Shown here piece by piece: positions 12,301 to 22,889 of a DNA stretch of 64,000 bases (position 1 is the stretch's first letter; the number at the start of each line of letters is the position of its first letter). This DNA comes from Lingula anatina (taxonomy: Eukaryota; Brachiopoda; Lingulata; Lingulida; Lingulidae). Made by a program: the position numbers and the translations under genes. Below the pieces are notes generated by a model. It was not told the origin of the DNA and searched no databases. It was given only the letters and a program-made list of their open reading frames with translations. Location: positions 116,824-180,823 of the forward strand of contig NW_019775881.1 of NCBI RefSeq assembly GCF_001039355.2, in the 5' to 3' direction.

Positions 12301-15300
12301 TGCTTCAAGTTCCCCTAATAGAGAGGTGCCACATGGGGTCAAAATGAGGCGAAAAGCCAACCGCCACAAACAAAACGGCCGCCCATGGAGTGTGACGGAA
12401 CTCTATGAACTAACGAATCGATTAGACTTTTCTCCATTTTCCATATCTGAAGGTGCTCTTGATGCCTTAGGAGGAAGCCAACCCGATTCTTTAAACAAAG
12501 TGACTGCCTCTGGTACAGAACTATGTTCATGGAGGGGTGCCACACTGCACAAGCTTTCCCCACATCCCAAACGTAAACACCATACAAAACACATGAAAAT
12601 GAAGCGAAGTGTGTCAGAGAGTGAAAAGTTGTCACAGGAACCACAGGTTGGTTCCAGTGAAAGTCCTAGGGAAGATAATAAATCTCTCTCAGAGCATGAA
12701 ACTCTGTATGCTATGGTGGCGGGTGCCCTGGATGCCAGAGAACATGCTGGGTCTAGTCAGGAGGAAATAAGTCAGTACAGCCTCCATACTGGCCAGTTGT
12801 CTGCAGTCTCTGGAGAAGGAAACCAGTCAGATTTGGGTAAGTGGAAAATACTTTTCTGTTGGAAAACCTTGTACCTTCAATTTATTAAATGCAAATGTTA
12901 ACATTCTATATTTGTATTTCACTTTTTAGATATTTGTAGGACATTTACCTTTCAAAATATATTGATTTTTTATAGCAAAATGCGACCTGGGATAGGAAGC
13001 TTGAGATTCATAGTAGAAAATGTGCTATGATGTATCTTTATAATGTTTCACCAAACATAAACTGACAATAAACTAGTCTGTGGTAGATTGGAAATTGAAG
13101 CATTTCTCCAAGGGAAACTGTGAAGATTATCGATCAGTTTGTGAATCTGTAATTAATGTTTACACTTGGTCTATAGTCTTCAAGTATGTACAAGAAGTGG
13201 TGTACAATATTGGATGAGTGTGTGAGCACCTATTGCAGTAGATGAGCTTCCTGAGGAATGCTGTTGCTTTTGTGCAAATACTTGATGTAATGATATTTGC
13301 TCTTGGTCTTAACTTTAGTTTCTTGTGTTCATAAACAATATTTTTCTGTGCTGACCAGCATTTTTGGAAGTCTATTAATATGTTTTGTTCCCTAAAAGAT
13401 GATTGTGTGGAGAACAACTTAAGGAAATAAAACCTGATATTTTGCCAGCTAGGTCTGCTCCATGTTTACTTTTCTTTGTATACAAGCTAAAGAAAGCAAA
13501 GAGAGCAAATTGTAGTTGCACAAAAGACCTGGCCATTCACTGATATTGAATTGTATTGAATATTGAGAATAAAGTGGGACAGCCATAGAATTTACCCTAA
13601 TAACAACTGTAGATTGTATGAAGTGTAGCGTCGGTCTGCAGTAGCCTACTTCTAATAACTTCCATAGCGTCACCATCTTCAGGATCAAAAGTGATGATTG
13701 GTGACACCTACTTTGTAGTATCGATGGGTTGTGATAGGTCTCTTTAATTTCTGCAAAATGTCTGGAACTTATGGAGGATACTCCTCCTCAAGAAAATACA
13801 CTGGGAGAGCTTCAAGCAGTGCTGGTTATTCATCAAGTTCTTATTCTATGAGTTATTCCTCTTACTCTGGTATAGGAATATCATCTTCAACATCATCATA
13901 CTCGGGATTAGGCTCAGCAACTTCAAATTACTCTGGAATTGGTTCAACAACAAGCCTTGGTATAGGAAGTTCTGGAGCTGGTAGTTCAAGCTACTCTTCT
14001 TCAGGTCAAGGGTCATTAGGAACTTCGGAAAAAAGGAGTAGTTTTGAAAGAAGCCCTCGATCAGGCTATGGTATAGACCAAAGGTATACCAGCACACCTG
14101 TAGACTTTGGAGCATCAAGTTCAACGACGCCATTAAGCTCTGGGTTGATTAGTGGAACAGGCTATGAGTCTCCAAGGGAACGTGTTCTCACTCCAAGAGG
14201 ATACAGCTCTGAAAGCTCTACAAGAAGCTATGGTTCAGACAGGTCTTTAAAGGGATATGATTCTGACACAAGATCTCCCAGGGGTTACAATACTAACCTT
14301 ACCACATCACCAAGAGGCGTGGTTTCAGACAAATCAAGAAGCCCTGAAGAGATTTCTAGTGCAACATACAGTACACAGTATGTGGAGAGGAAATCACTTA
14401 CTAATGCCAGTGTTAGTCGCCATACTGGTTTGGATTCAAGTGGAATATATGTCTCTGATCCTATTGACAGAGAAGGCAGAGTAAACTATGTTGTTGGGAC
14501 CACATATAGTTTGAACCAAAAAAATACATCATCATCATCATCATCAGAAATCCTGAAAAGTTTCAACGTCGAAAACGAAAATAAGACTAAGACAAAAAAG
14601 GTTACTGAAACTGTATCAAAGTCGAGTCTTAGGAATGCAGTGAATTATGAGAATTCAAGTACTGAAAAATCTGATTTAAAGATTAGTCTGGATTTTAACA
14701 ACACAGACGAAGGCTCTGATTTGGTGGACACTAGTATAAGTTATGATGCAGACAAGAGTGTTAGTTATGGGACAGATAAAAGTGAAGGTACAAATAGAGT
14801 GTTCAGATGGCTGTGGTAGCATAATCTATTTTAATGTTCTTCACTTGATTATATTATAGGATTAAAATGTGTTTGTGCTCATGCAGCATTTTGGATAAAA
14901 TTATATGTGTATTACTGATTTGTTAATAGACATAAATTTGGTGGCATTTAGGGAACTAAGACTATTTTTTAGGTAGTCTAGCTGTGGCTTAAGAATGTAT
15001 TTGGCATATATCTACACATCTTCCATGTTCCTGTTAAGGATGCATTTCATTTTGAATTGACTTTTTTTATTGAAGACCAGTTCCATGTACATATCTTATG
15101 TGTCTTGTAACTTAATGTATGTTATATCCTAATCCATGTCATTGTCAAATCTAGGTGATCTGGTTGACACTGAGAAAAGAGATGACAGTGACAAGGACAG
15201 TGATGACACAGATGAACTCCTTAACAGTACTGTGGAATCCTTCTCAGAGCATGCTTGGGATCCATATCAGGTACAGCTTATACTGGGTTTAACACAAAAT

Positions 15301-15307
15301 GTGACAT

Positions 15308-15346
<39 letters not shown>

Positions 15347-18300
15347 GTTTGTAATGTTAAGTGAATATTTGAAGCAGGACAGTGGTGTGTGAAAGGGGTG
15401 GGTGGAGTGTTTTATCGAGAAAGAATGGTTGATATGTGTGCTATGCAAGCTGGGTTATGTGGGTAATAAAGAAATCTCAAGTAGTAATAAACTTGAGTTT
15501 AGATGAAGACCATAGACTGCAGTATGTTTTTCAGTGGAAGATATATAAAATTGCTATTTTTAAATCCCATAATATTAACCTTGGTTTTCCCTTCCCTTGT
15601 TCCAGTTTGACACCAGTGGAGAGATTGAGGCTTTTGGCTTCCTAAGTGTATGTTTTATAACTCCTAATAGTGAAGCATTTTGGGTTTGCTATTTTGCCTA
15701 GTGTAACTTTTACACCACCTTGTCTTGTATATTGAAATTCAAAATGATTATTATGCTACCTATGTTGCATTGAGTGACTGAATTATAGCTTGCCTGAATG
15801 TATTGTGATATTGAGATATGCAGGTTATAGCACCAAGCATGCTGGTGGTGTAAGCAATATTTAATTTTCAATTTCCTTGCATTGTTTTTATTTGAAAGCA
15901 TTAAAATGGGGTTCATTTAACAAAATTAAATTTATTCAGTTTTATTTTAGAGACACAATCTGTTGTAGATTACCCATTTATGAACTGTATAATAGATTTG
16001 AAGGCCACTGTAGACCATGTTTTGTGCTCACACTTAATAATTCATATTCCAGATAGTTTTTTGCTGTGATTCAATCATGATTAGACATTGATACTCCTTT
16101 TAATAGGACAAATCTTTAGATTAATCAATTTTTGCTGCATGCATACTTTTGTTGTGTTAATTATATTAAACAGGTATGATATTTATTGTCTTGCTTGGCC
16201 CATGGTGTAGTGGTCACTTCAGTATGTTCTAACCAACCTTGACCATTTTGTGCATGTGCAGGACCCACCTTACCAAGTAGTGACCAGTGATGACAATGAA
16301 GAGAAACTGGATGACAGTCACCTTACTTGGGAAAATGAGGACAATTTTGAGTTTGACGATGACTACATCAAAGACAGTGGCATGTTCTCAGCAGAGTTCT
16401 TGTCTGCAATGCAGCCCAAGCAATCTACTGTTGATAGTGCCCTTGATGGCATGGCTACTTCTGCTGCTGTAAGTGGTTTTATGTTTGCTTTTGCATGTTT
16501 CATTTTGTTTGTCTCGGTCCAAACTGTTACTTTCATTGGCATGATCTGACAGTATAGCATGTGTTATTTTGGTTGAAGAAAAGTATTCTTTAAGTACAGG
16601 GCTTGCAATTACATTTTTAGAAAGCCTAATTAGCTTGCTATACCCAGGATAATAGCCTGTGTCTACTTTTAATTATTTTTTTTGACGATTCTATTAAACT
16701 TTTCAGATTTATCCTTTGTATTTTGTTTGCAATAAATGCATTTTCATCTTGCATTTTGCAGTATAAACTTTGGGCATTTTCTTTTATGTCTTTTATGTAT
16801 TTGTGTGAAGTCATTTTTTATGCTAATTAGTATTGAAATGCCTTTCAAGACTGACATGAAGATTTGTATTTTATACACCTTTTGTTATACAGATCTAAAA
16901 CAGTTTATTTTCTCCCCTCTGTCTAAATTAGCCATTGCTTACAGATATATTTAACCATTTTCTAGAGCAATGGTTATCCATCTCTGAGTGGATATTCTGG
17001 AGATAGTTCTAGAGTGGACGATTCTGACTCAGACATGGAGGATTTTCAGCATGTCATCAGTGAGTCAGCAAAACAGATTCAGGTGACAGAAACGTCACTA
17101 AAGAAACAAAGGCGAGATGCCATGGACACTGGCCTCTGTATGGATCCCTCAAAATATGTAAGCTGCCTGCATGAAAATGATTTTGTTTGACTCAAAAATG
17201 TACATTTTTGTTTCTGTCTTCTTTTTTTTTTGTTTTTTTTTTTCAACAATTTATAGTTGATTTGGATTATATAACAAGCAGTGCAAATGTTTTTAAAGAC
17301 AGTGCTCAAAATGTCTTAAATGCAAGGTTTGTCAATATCTTCAAATCTTTTACAAAAACAAGCATGTATTTGTGTGAAGTCATAAGTTGTGCTACATTTT
17401 TTTCCAGGCTGAGCTTGTTGCAACTTGTGAAACAAACTTGCGCTGTCTCCAGGTGATTATAGAACATTTGAATGCTGGAAAAAGTCTCGTTGGGCTAACT
17501 GAAGAAGATGTAAACAGAGTACATGGTATGTTTAATATGACATTTAATTGTCAAATTCAGTCAAAGAATGCGCTATTCTTTATGAACTATTTGTAAAATG
17601 CATTAATGACTAAATGTTACATGATTTTTGGTTATTGCATGAGAAAAATCATGGCACTTGTATCAGATGTGTTGAAATACATAGTCATTATCATTACATC
17701 TTTGAAACAATTTTCAGTAGTTTGGGTTATTGTCATAAAAGTCTAGCATGATGGCACACAAAGTAAAAGATAAGTCAAAATGTCACTGATGTTTTAAAAA
17801 TTGTTACGTGAGATAAAATGACGTTCACAGGAAGCATTTTGTTACAGTATGACTGAGCATGCTGAAATAAATTTATTACTTATTCAGAGATCATGACCTG
17901 TTGGAAGGACCTGCATAATCTTGCCGTGGACAAACAGTCCAAGTCACGCCAGCTGTCTGCCATTCATCATGAGATGCAGATGGTCCACAAGTACTTAAGA
18001 GACCTAGAAAATGGTCTTGAACAGAGCAACTTTGATGACATAAAAGCTGTAGAGGAAAGGATTAAGTACTTACAGGTAAATAGATGTAGACCAAGAACTT
18101 GGAAGAACATAAATGTTGATTAAGTAAATGTCGATTAAAGTTTTTTTAAAATGTTTATGCCAGGATGTAGCTGATATCATGATTTAAAGACATTGAAGAT
18201 TTTAAGACATCTTTTTCTGAGGCTTTGGTTACTTACATGAGTGGAATTGTCTCTGTATAATAACAATATTATAAATTGAATTTTAGCATCGTATCATCAA

Positions 18301-19974
18301 CTATAATTTAGATTAATAATATATTTAGGAGGCCAAACTGAGCATATCTGAACAGAAGTCAACTCTTACAAGTGTAGACATGAGGGTGTCAGAGTTTGCG
18401 GAACAGAATACTGATATTAACATGCTAAGATTCAAAAAGGAATGTACTGCTATGTGTAGCAGATTTAAAGACATAGAAACAAGGTTAGTATAACTGTATT
18501 TATTCACTTTTGTCCAGTTTTATCTGAAAACTTAAAACAAATCAAATTATATAAGTAAAATTAGCATCAATTAGTAAATAGTTAAAGATATATTTATCTG
18601 TGATGTTATGCTTACATTATTTGGGAATTGCCAAATTAAACATTTAAAATTGATCCAATGAATTTGTGCATGATTTGCCTTTACTAATTTCATTCTATTT
18701 TTCAGAACTCTTACTAGAACAGCTGAACTTCAGAATCTTCTTCTTGCCTGGTATGACTACTCAGAGACAAGTAAGGAACTAGACTATCTGCTGAGTCAGC
18801 AAAGGCAGCATATTCAGCTCATGCAGGCAGGGCAGCAGATCCTTGTGATGAACGAACAGGAGAAAGCAGAAGCTGCTATTGATCTCAAGGTATTCAAATA
18901 GTCATGTAAAAAAAATGAGATTCCTCAATTTTTGTAGTCATGGATAAGAATTGTTGATCTGACACTACAGGTAAAGTTTGAGCTAGGGTAAAGTTTGGAT
19001 AAAATAATACCTTGGTTTGACTTGTCTGTTCCCTTTTATATTTTGCTCATATGTTGCATTGAAAAATGTTTCTTAAATTAATCATGCCTGTATCACTAAT
19101 TTAAGACACTTTGTTTCCAGAACATGCTTATCGAGTTGGATGGATATGAAGCCAAGATGGCATCAATACGTCAACTCTCCTCACAGCTTCTCCCGCTGTG
19201 CAGTACTGACACACAGACAGACATTCGTGCCAGTGTGGGGACTCTTAGCAACCAGCTGGATGCACTCAAGCATGACTGCAAGAGAATGGTTGCCAGTTTA
19301 CAAGCCAGTGAGACCACTGTGGACAGAATTGAAGAAAACATGGAAATTTCTCCTGAAGCAGAGGTCTTTGTTGTTGGTGCGGAAGGCCTTGAAGCAGTTG
19401 GGGCTTCTGATGATGTTGGGTTAAGGCAGAGAAAAATGGAAGTCGACTCTGAGATTGAATCTGCAGTTGCTGCAGATGTTCCTATGGAAACTGAAGAGGT
19501 TGTCAGAGAAAGTATACCAGTTGCCAGTGCAACGGTGGCAGCAGAGAGGTAAATAGGACATTATGTTGGAGTTATGGTACATTTTCACAAGATTTGCTGA
19601 GGAAAAAAATGATTTGCTACATTTGCTATATATACACATTGCTCTCTTACATAAATGTTGGCTAACCCTACCATTTTTTTCTCCTCAAATGTAAATGTCT
19701 TTTTTATCACATTATTTAGGTTGATGTTTTTTTATATAAGTAACTTCAATTTTCTTTTTCTTGCAGCAGCAAAGTCCGTCCTGTGAGTAGGTGGATTGGG
19801 AGACTAGCATTTTGCCGACGCATACTGAAGGTAGCAATCCCTCTACAAATATTGCTGATCTTGTTATTTGGATTGGCCATGTTGCTGGAGCCAGATTGTT
19901 GTGAATATTTTAACAACTTCCGCCTGACCTTTGCCCCACAGTTACGCTATGTGAGAGGCCCACCACCTATATAA
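5251..19974 (+). CDS. SYNE1: Nesprin-like KASH-domain spectrin-repeat protein (5'-partial)
   Basis: 3' part of a nesprin gene. Nesprins sit in the outer nuclear membrane and bind SUN proteins in the perinuclear space to form LINC complexes that tie the nucleus to the cytoskeleton. Exons read as joined: 5251-5466 (second copy 8011-8226), 10571-12836, 15155-15270, 16262-16468, 16966-17157, 17408-17525, 17888-18075, 18329-18483, 18706-18889, 19121-19548, 19767-19974. All junctions are GT-AG and phases match throughout, giving 1425 residues (counting the doubled exon once) to the stop. The order is a spectrin-repeat segment (RRWHAIWLQSLEWQCRLEE), a long acidic Ser-rich linker, helical spectrin-like repeats, then a membrane segment and a KASH tail ending PPPI. 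The N-terminal part lies outside the window. Whether this is closer to vertebrate SYNE1 or SYNE2, or to Msp300, cannot be decided here, so the symbol is for the family. Confidence 0.9.
6318..9156. repeat. Tandem duplication A, copy 2 (probable haplotype copy)
   Basis: Second copy of 3558-6316, bounded by single Ns at 6317 and 9157. It carries an extra segment of about 80 bases near 8291-8375 that copy 1 lacks. Part of that insert is bounded by the inverted pair TAGCAAAAT/ATTTTGCTA. Apart from this and a few small indels, the copies are colinear. Confidence 0.85.
8011..8226 (+). CDS. SYNE1: Nesprin spectrin-repeat exon, copy 2 (probable allelic duplicate)
   Basis: Same 72 codons as 5251-5466 with only a few synonymous differences seen (for example TCT/TCC and TTG/CTG changes) and no amino-acid change. 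Because the exon is phase 0-0, a true tandem duplication would stay in frame and add 72 residues. The flanking introns are equally similar and single Ns bound the block, so an unmerged second haplotype is the better reading. Confidence 0.8.
10571..12836 (+). CDS. SYNE1: Nesprin giant exon: acidic, Ser-rich linker
   Basis: One 2266-base open exon (phase 0 in, phase 1 out) between TTGTTTTCAG and a GG|GTAAGTGG donor. It encodes about 755 residues of low-complexity sequence rich in Ser, Glu and Asp, so it is probably disordered. It contains a basic run (KRRRRRKKK, near 12061) that could serve as a nuclear-localisation or lipid-binding patch. A short hydrophobic motif is present twice: LYTMVVSALNGK at 11048 and LYAMVAGALDAR at 12704. 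It joins exon 15155 with an intact codon across the splice. Confidence 0.85.
13758..14787 (+). CDS. SYNE1: Alternative first exon of a short nesprin isoform (proposed)
   Basis: A long open frame lies wholly inside the intron between exons 10571-12836 and 15155-15270. ATG 13758 has a purine at -3 (GCAAAATGT) and no splice acceptor lies just upstream. The 343 codons are Ser/Tyr/Gly-rich with repeats such as YSGIG and YSGLG, followed by many S/T-P-R motifs (SPRG, TPRG, SPRE) that could be proline-directed kinase sites. A donor-like GAAG|GTACAA at 14787/14788 leaves phase 1, the same phase as the upstream giant exon. Joining to 15155 gives ...SEG|DLVDTEK... in frame to the KASH stop, 941 residues in all. 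If unspliced, the frame runs only to a stop at 14819. An independent intron-nested gene is the alternative. Confidence 0.65.
15312..15345 (+). repeat. (GA)n microsatellite
   Basis: About 34 bases of GA dinucleotides in the intron, 40 bases downstream of the donor at 15270/15271. Confidence 0.95.
16966..19548 (+). CDS. SYNE1: Nesprin C-terminal spectrin-like repeat exons
   Basis: Seven exons (16966-17157, 17408-17525, 17888-18075, 18329-18483, 18706-18889, 19121-19548 and the incoming join from 16262-16468) encode amphipathic helices with evenly spaced Leu, Trp and charged residues. Examples are QIQVTETSLKKQ, MTCWKDLHNLAVDKQ and LLLAWYDYSETSKEL. These resemble the last spectrin repeats before the KASH domain in nesprins. 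The final exon ends in an acidic linker (DVPMETEEVVRES) before the membrane anchor. Phases run 0, 1, 0, 2, 0, 2 and are all consistent. Confidence 0.85.
19767..19974 (+). CDS. SYNE1: KASH-domain exon with membrane anchor
   Basis: Last coding exon. A hydrophobic segment (QILLILLFGLAMLLE) is followed by a lumenal tail ending GPPPI and the stop TAA at 19972-19974. The Cys 23 residues before the last residue is at the position that forms the disulfide with SUN proteins in known KASH peptides, and the tail keeps the NNF, LRY and GPPP positions of that family. Ile as the last residue is a permitted variant of the PPPX end. The acceptor is a tandem TTGCAGCAG, so one Ser may be included or skipped. 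Confidence 0.93.
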
Positions 19975-21775
19975 AGACAAGATAAATGTTAACATGAAAG
20001 GTCTTTGTATGTACCAAAAATAGATTGAGGAATTTGTAACCTCAAAGGTCAGATGGAAGAGTGCTGCTCCCTATCTGTATAGTAATTCAGAAAATTGCTG
20101 CTCCCTCTCTATGGTTTCAACCTGGAAAGAGCTGTCACAGTTAAATGAGCCCTCTTAAAAGAGCTGCTGCTATCTGTTTGGAGGAACTGAAACATATACC
20201 AGAGACACTTTGTCGATCTAAAGTTGTTGCCCATAGGTAGAGGGACATGAAGTGCATTGATGTATATATGGTGACATTTTGTACAAAGAAGTTTTGCATT
20301 CAAAGGACTAGAAAAGATGGTTCTTTTGTTCATATGGTTACTTCTTGTGCAAAGAAAGGCATGTCAGAAAAATGTTGGTAAGATAACTCTAAGATATTGA
20401 TGCAGTTGTACCATTTAAGCTTTTGCTTTTGCGAGATGTTTTATCTAAATGTTCACCATGAACAGTGGGCATATTATTAAGCAATTTTCTTTTGCATACC
20501 TTGCATGCAAATAAAAAAGATATTCATTTTAAAGAAAGTTTTAATTTCAAATAGGCAGCTGAAATATTTTAACTATCATAACATATTTTTGCAACAGTGA
20601 ACAGAAAAGATAGTAGATATTAATTATGTCTTAAGATCATCTCCTGAAAAGGTGTCATGAGGATATGCCATCACGGCAGCCTTTTAAGGTAAGAAATTAC
20701 ATTTGACTTTAAGAATTATATTTTGCAAATTATGAAATTGTAAATTTAGTTTGTTTTAGACCCAAATACTTATTATGGTTAATGGTCTTTCTGGTATTTT
20801 ATCATTTATCCATACTTATCATGCGTGACACTTTTTACAGTGATAGTGAAAATTTACCCTCAATTATGTAAAGACATAGAAATGCATGTTTATATCAAAT
20901 TTATATCAAAGAATTGGAATGAATCTATTTTTAATAATAAAGTATTTATGATTACTATTATTTCATCAGCTATGTACATATAGGTGTATATGCTGCTGTG
21001 GTTTAAAGATATTACTGTCCAAAAGTACTCATGAAATTAATCCAGAAAGGCCTTGGCCTTTAAAGCATTTGAAATAATTTTTAACTGTCTAGGAAATGTA
21101 TCTCTTTCAATAGCAAGTTTTAACTTCTTATTAAAATAAAGATATTTGGTTTAGGAAATTTGGGGAATATTTTATGAAATGTTTTGTTACAGGATATTGT
21201 AACTAGCTCAGTTTTTTAGCATTAAAATCAGATGTTCTGGGAAACCTAGAGGCTGTTAAAATTGTGATGTTTGCAGTTTTACCTTATTGTAAAAGTTAAC
21301 AATTTTTGAGACATTTGTTTGAATACTCACTGACCAGTCATAGTGAACACATGATGGTGCCATTTAACTCAGGGTTATTTATACCCTCTTGCTTTATACT
21401 TACCATATATAATTTATCAGATGTGATCTTACCCACGTAAGAGCCATAATAATTCTATATTGACCAGATATATTCATTGGCCCGAGTACAGTGACACGGC
21501 TGTTTATATTCACATTTGGCTATGGTATATAGCAGTCTTCTCTATTGTTTAGGAATGAAACTGAATTTGTTTTTTTTTTTATTGTAAATTGATTGAAACC
21601 TGGATGAATGATGAATATTTTGTACTTGCAGCTTCTTAAATTATTACTTCGCAATGAGAGAAAGCGAAATTGTATTCATATTCATGCTGTATGCTGTACA
21701 TAAGTGTTATTGTGGTAAAATGAAAAAAAAAATTAAAAAACAATAAAGACTTGTACAGACTAAACATTTGTTGGT
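19975..21775 (+). other. SYNE1: Nesprin 3' untranslated region and flank
   Basis: No coding frame is seen. AATAAA-type hexamers occur at about 20511 and 20936, and a clear one is at 21742-21747 after an A-rich run. The transcript end is probably just past 21747, giving a 3' UTR of up to about 1.8 kb. Confidence 0.6.
21742..21747 (+). promoter_or_regulatory. Poly(A) signal, nesprin
   Basis: Canonical AATAAA, the last clear one before PDCD2. Earlier hexamers could give shorter 3' UTRs. Confidence 0.55.
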
Positions 21776-22148
21776 GTTATCATATTTATCTATGCTGTAT
21801 TCAGGAAAGTATGAGTTCTGCTGCACAAGCATACAGTGTTGTCAATTTTTCACTACTTGAACCGATAGTTTTTGCTGTATCAGAGGGTGGTACGTATGCA
21901 GGGGTTTCTTCTCTCAACTTCCTGTTTACTTGGTACATGACACTAAGGCAATGTTAATTTTCCCTGAGACCAACTACTGACTGACTTATCTCTTCATATA
22001 TTTACCTAGCAGTGATCTGGAATCTCCTCATTAAGACATGTAAGGCAATTCAGCTATCGATGTGGCCTGTCAAACTTACAAACTACAGTATTCTTCATAT
22101 GCACTTTACAGAAGATGAAGCAGATAAAATTATTTTTATATAGTAAGG

Positions 22149-22370
22149 GACCATTCCCACAGATATTTGGATCGATCTATCTCCCCGGGGAGTCTCACAA
22201 AATTGCTGTCAACTTGACCGGCTTTAAATGTCTGTCACACCTAGTAAAGCTGTAAGGGGGTAATTATCTTTGTCCCCTAGCTGATTCGGTAGGCGTGACA
22301 GACATTTAAGCTGGTTAGTTGACAGCAATCTTGCAGATGGATCGATCTAGGCATGGGAACCCAGTCTAAG
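22149..22370. mobile_element. Foldback (palindromic) element, copy 1
   Basis: Two arms are inverted copies of each other around a loop near 22250. The pairs include AATTGCTGTCAACTTG with AGTTGACAGCAAT, and TGTCTGTCACACCT with AGGCGTGACAGACA. The outer ends carry GGATCGATC motifs. No protein is encoded. It behaves like a non-autonomous MITE or foldback element. This copy has lost part of the right arm relative to 24933-25192. Confidence 0.75.
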
Positions 22371-22415
22371 TGAAACAGAAGGCATTTAAGATATACTTTT
22401 GCTAGAGACCTTAAA

Positions 22416-22555
22416 GACTGGGTTTCCATACCTAGATCGATCTAACAGGATCAATCCATCTGCAAGGGGTTTCTCGCTAAATTGCTTTCAGTTTAAGCGC
22501 CCTAGACGACTGGCACGCCTACTGAAGCTGCTAAACGATAATTAATTACCCCCTA
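22416..22555. mobile_element. Half-copy of the same foldback family
   Basis: It starts GACTGGGTTTCCATACCTAG and runs through diverged versions of the arm motifs (AAATTGCTTTCAG, CTGGCACGCCTACTGAAG, TTACCCCCTAG). It matches one arm of the element at 22149-22370 in reverse complement. An N lies just beyond it at 22575. Confidence 0.65.
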
Positions 22556-22574
22556 GAGGAGGGTCGGACCCCCT

Positions 22575-22575
22575 N
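22575..22575. other. Ambiguous base; others at 6317, 9157, 24825, 41483
   Basis: The window holds five isolated single Ns. Three (6317, 9157, 24825) sit exactly at edges of the tandem duplications. 22575 lies in haplotype copy 1 upstream of PDCD2, and 41483 lies in an AQR intron near the possible alternative terminal exon. They read as contig-join or merge marks. Confidence 0.8.
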
Positions 22576-22889
22576 ACCCCTTTCAAAAAATCCTGGATCC
22601 GCTCCTGAAAATAGACTTAGTCCAAGAAAAGAACTTGCATGTCGATTATTTTTTTTAGATTACTGTCATCTTTGAGAATTAAATTGTAAAAAATCAAAAC
22701 GGCTCTTATGACAACACCTTTTAATTTTAAAATTGTTAGTTACGTGAAAGAAGCTTGCGTGCGCAATTTGCTCTGAAGGTAGAAGAATATCCCAAGATAA
22801 GCTTGTGCTGTATCGGTGGCTATCACATTTCACACATCGCACGTTGTTTCCGTAAAAAATTAGTGATTTGATCTTTCCAACTCATTTCC

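Noticed and set aside
13846-14133. 95-codon - strand frame under the nesprin alternative exon
   Set aside because: It is a shadow of the strongly biased Ser codons of the + strand frame.
15605-15644. Possible 40-base micro-exon (CTTGTTCCAG acceptor, FDTSGEIEAFGFL) between nesprin exons 15270 and 16262
   Set aside because: The only donor-like site leaves phase 1, while the next exon starts in phase 0, so inclusion would break the frame. Skipping it gives a clean join.
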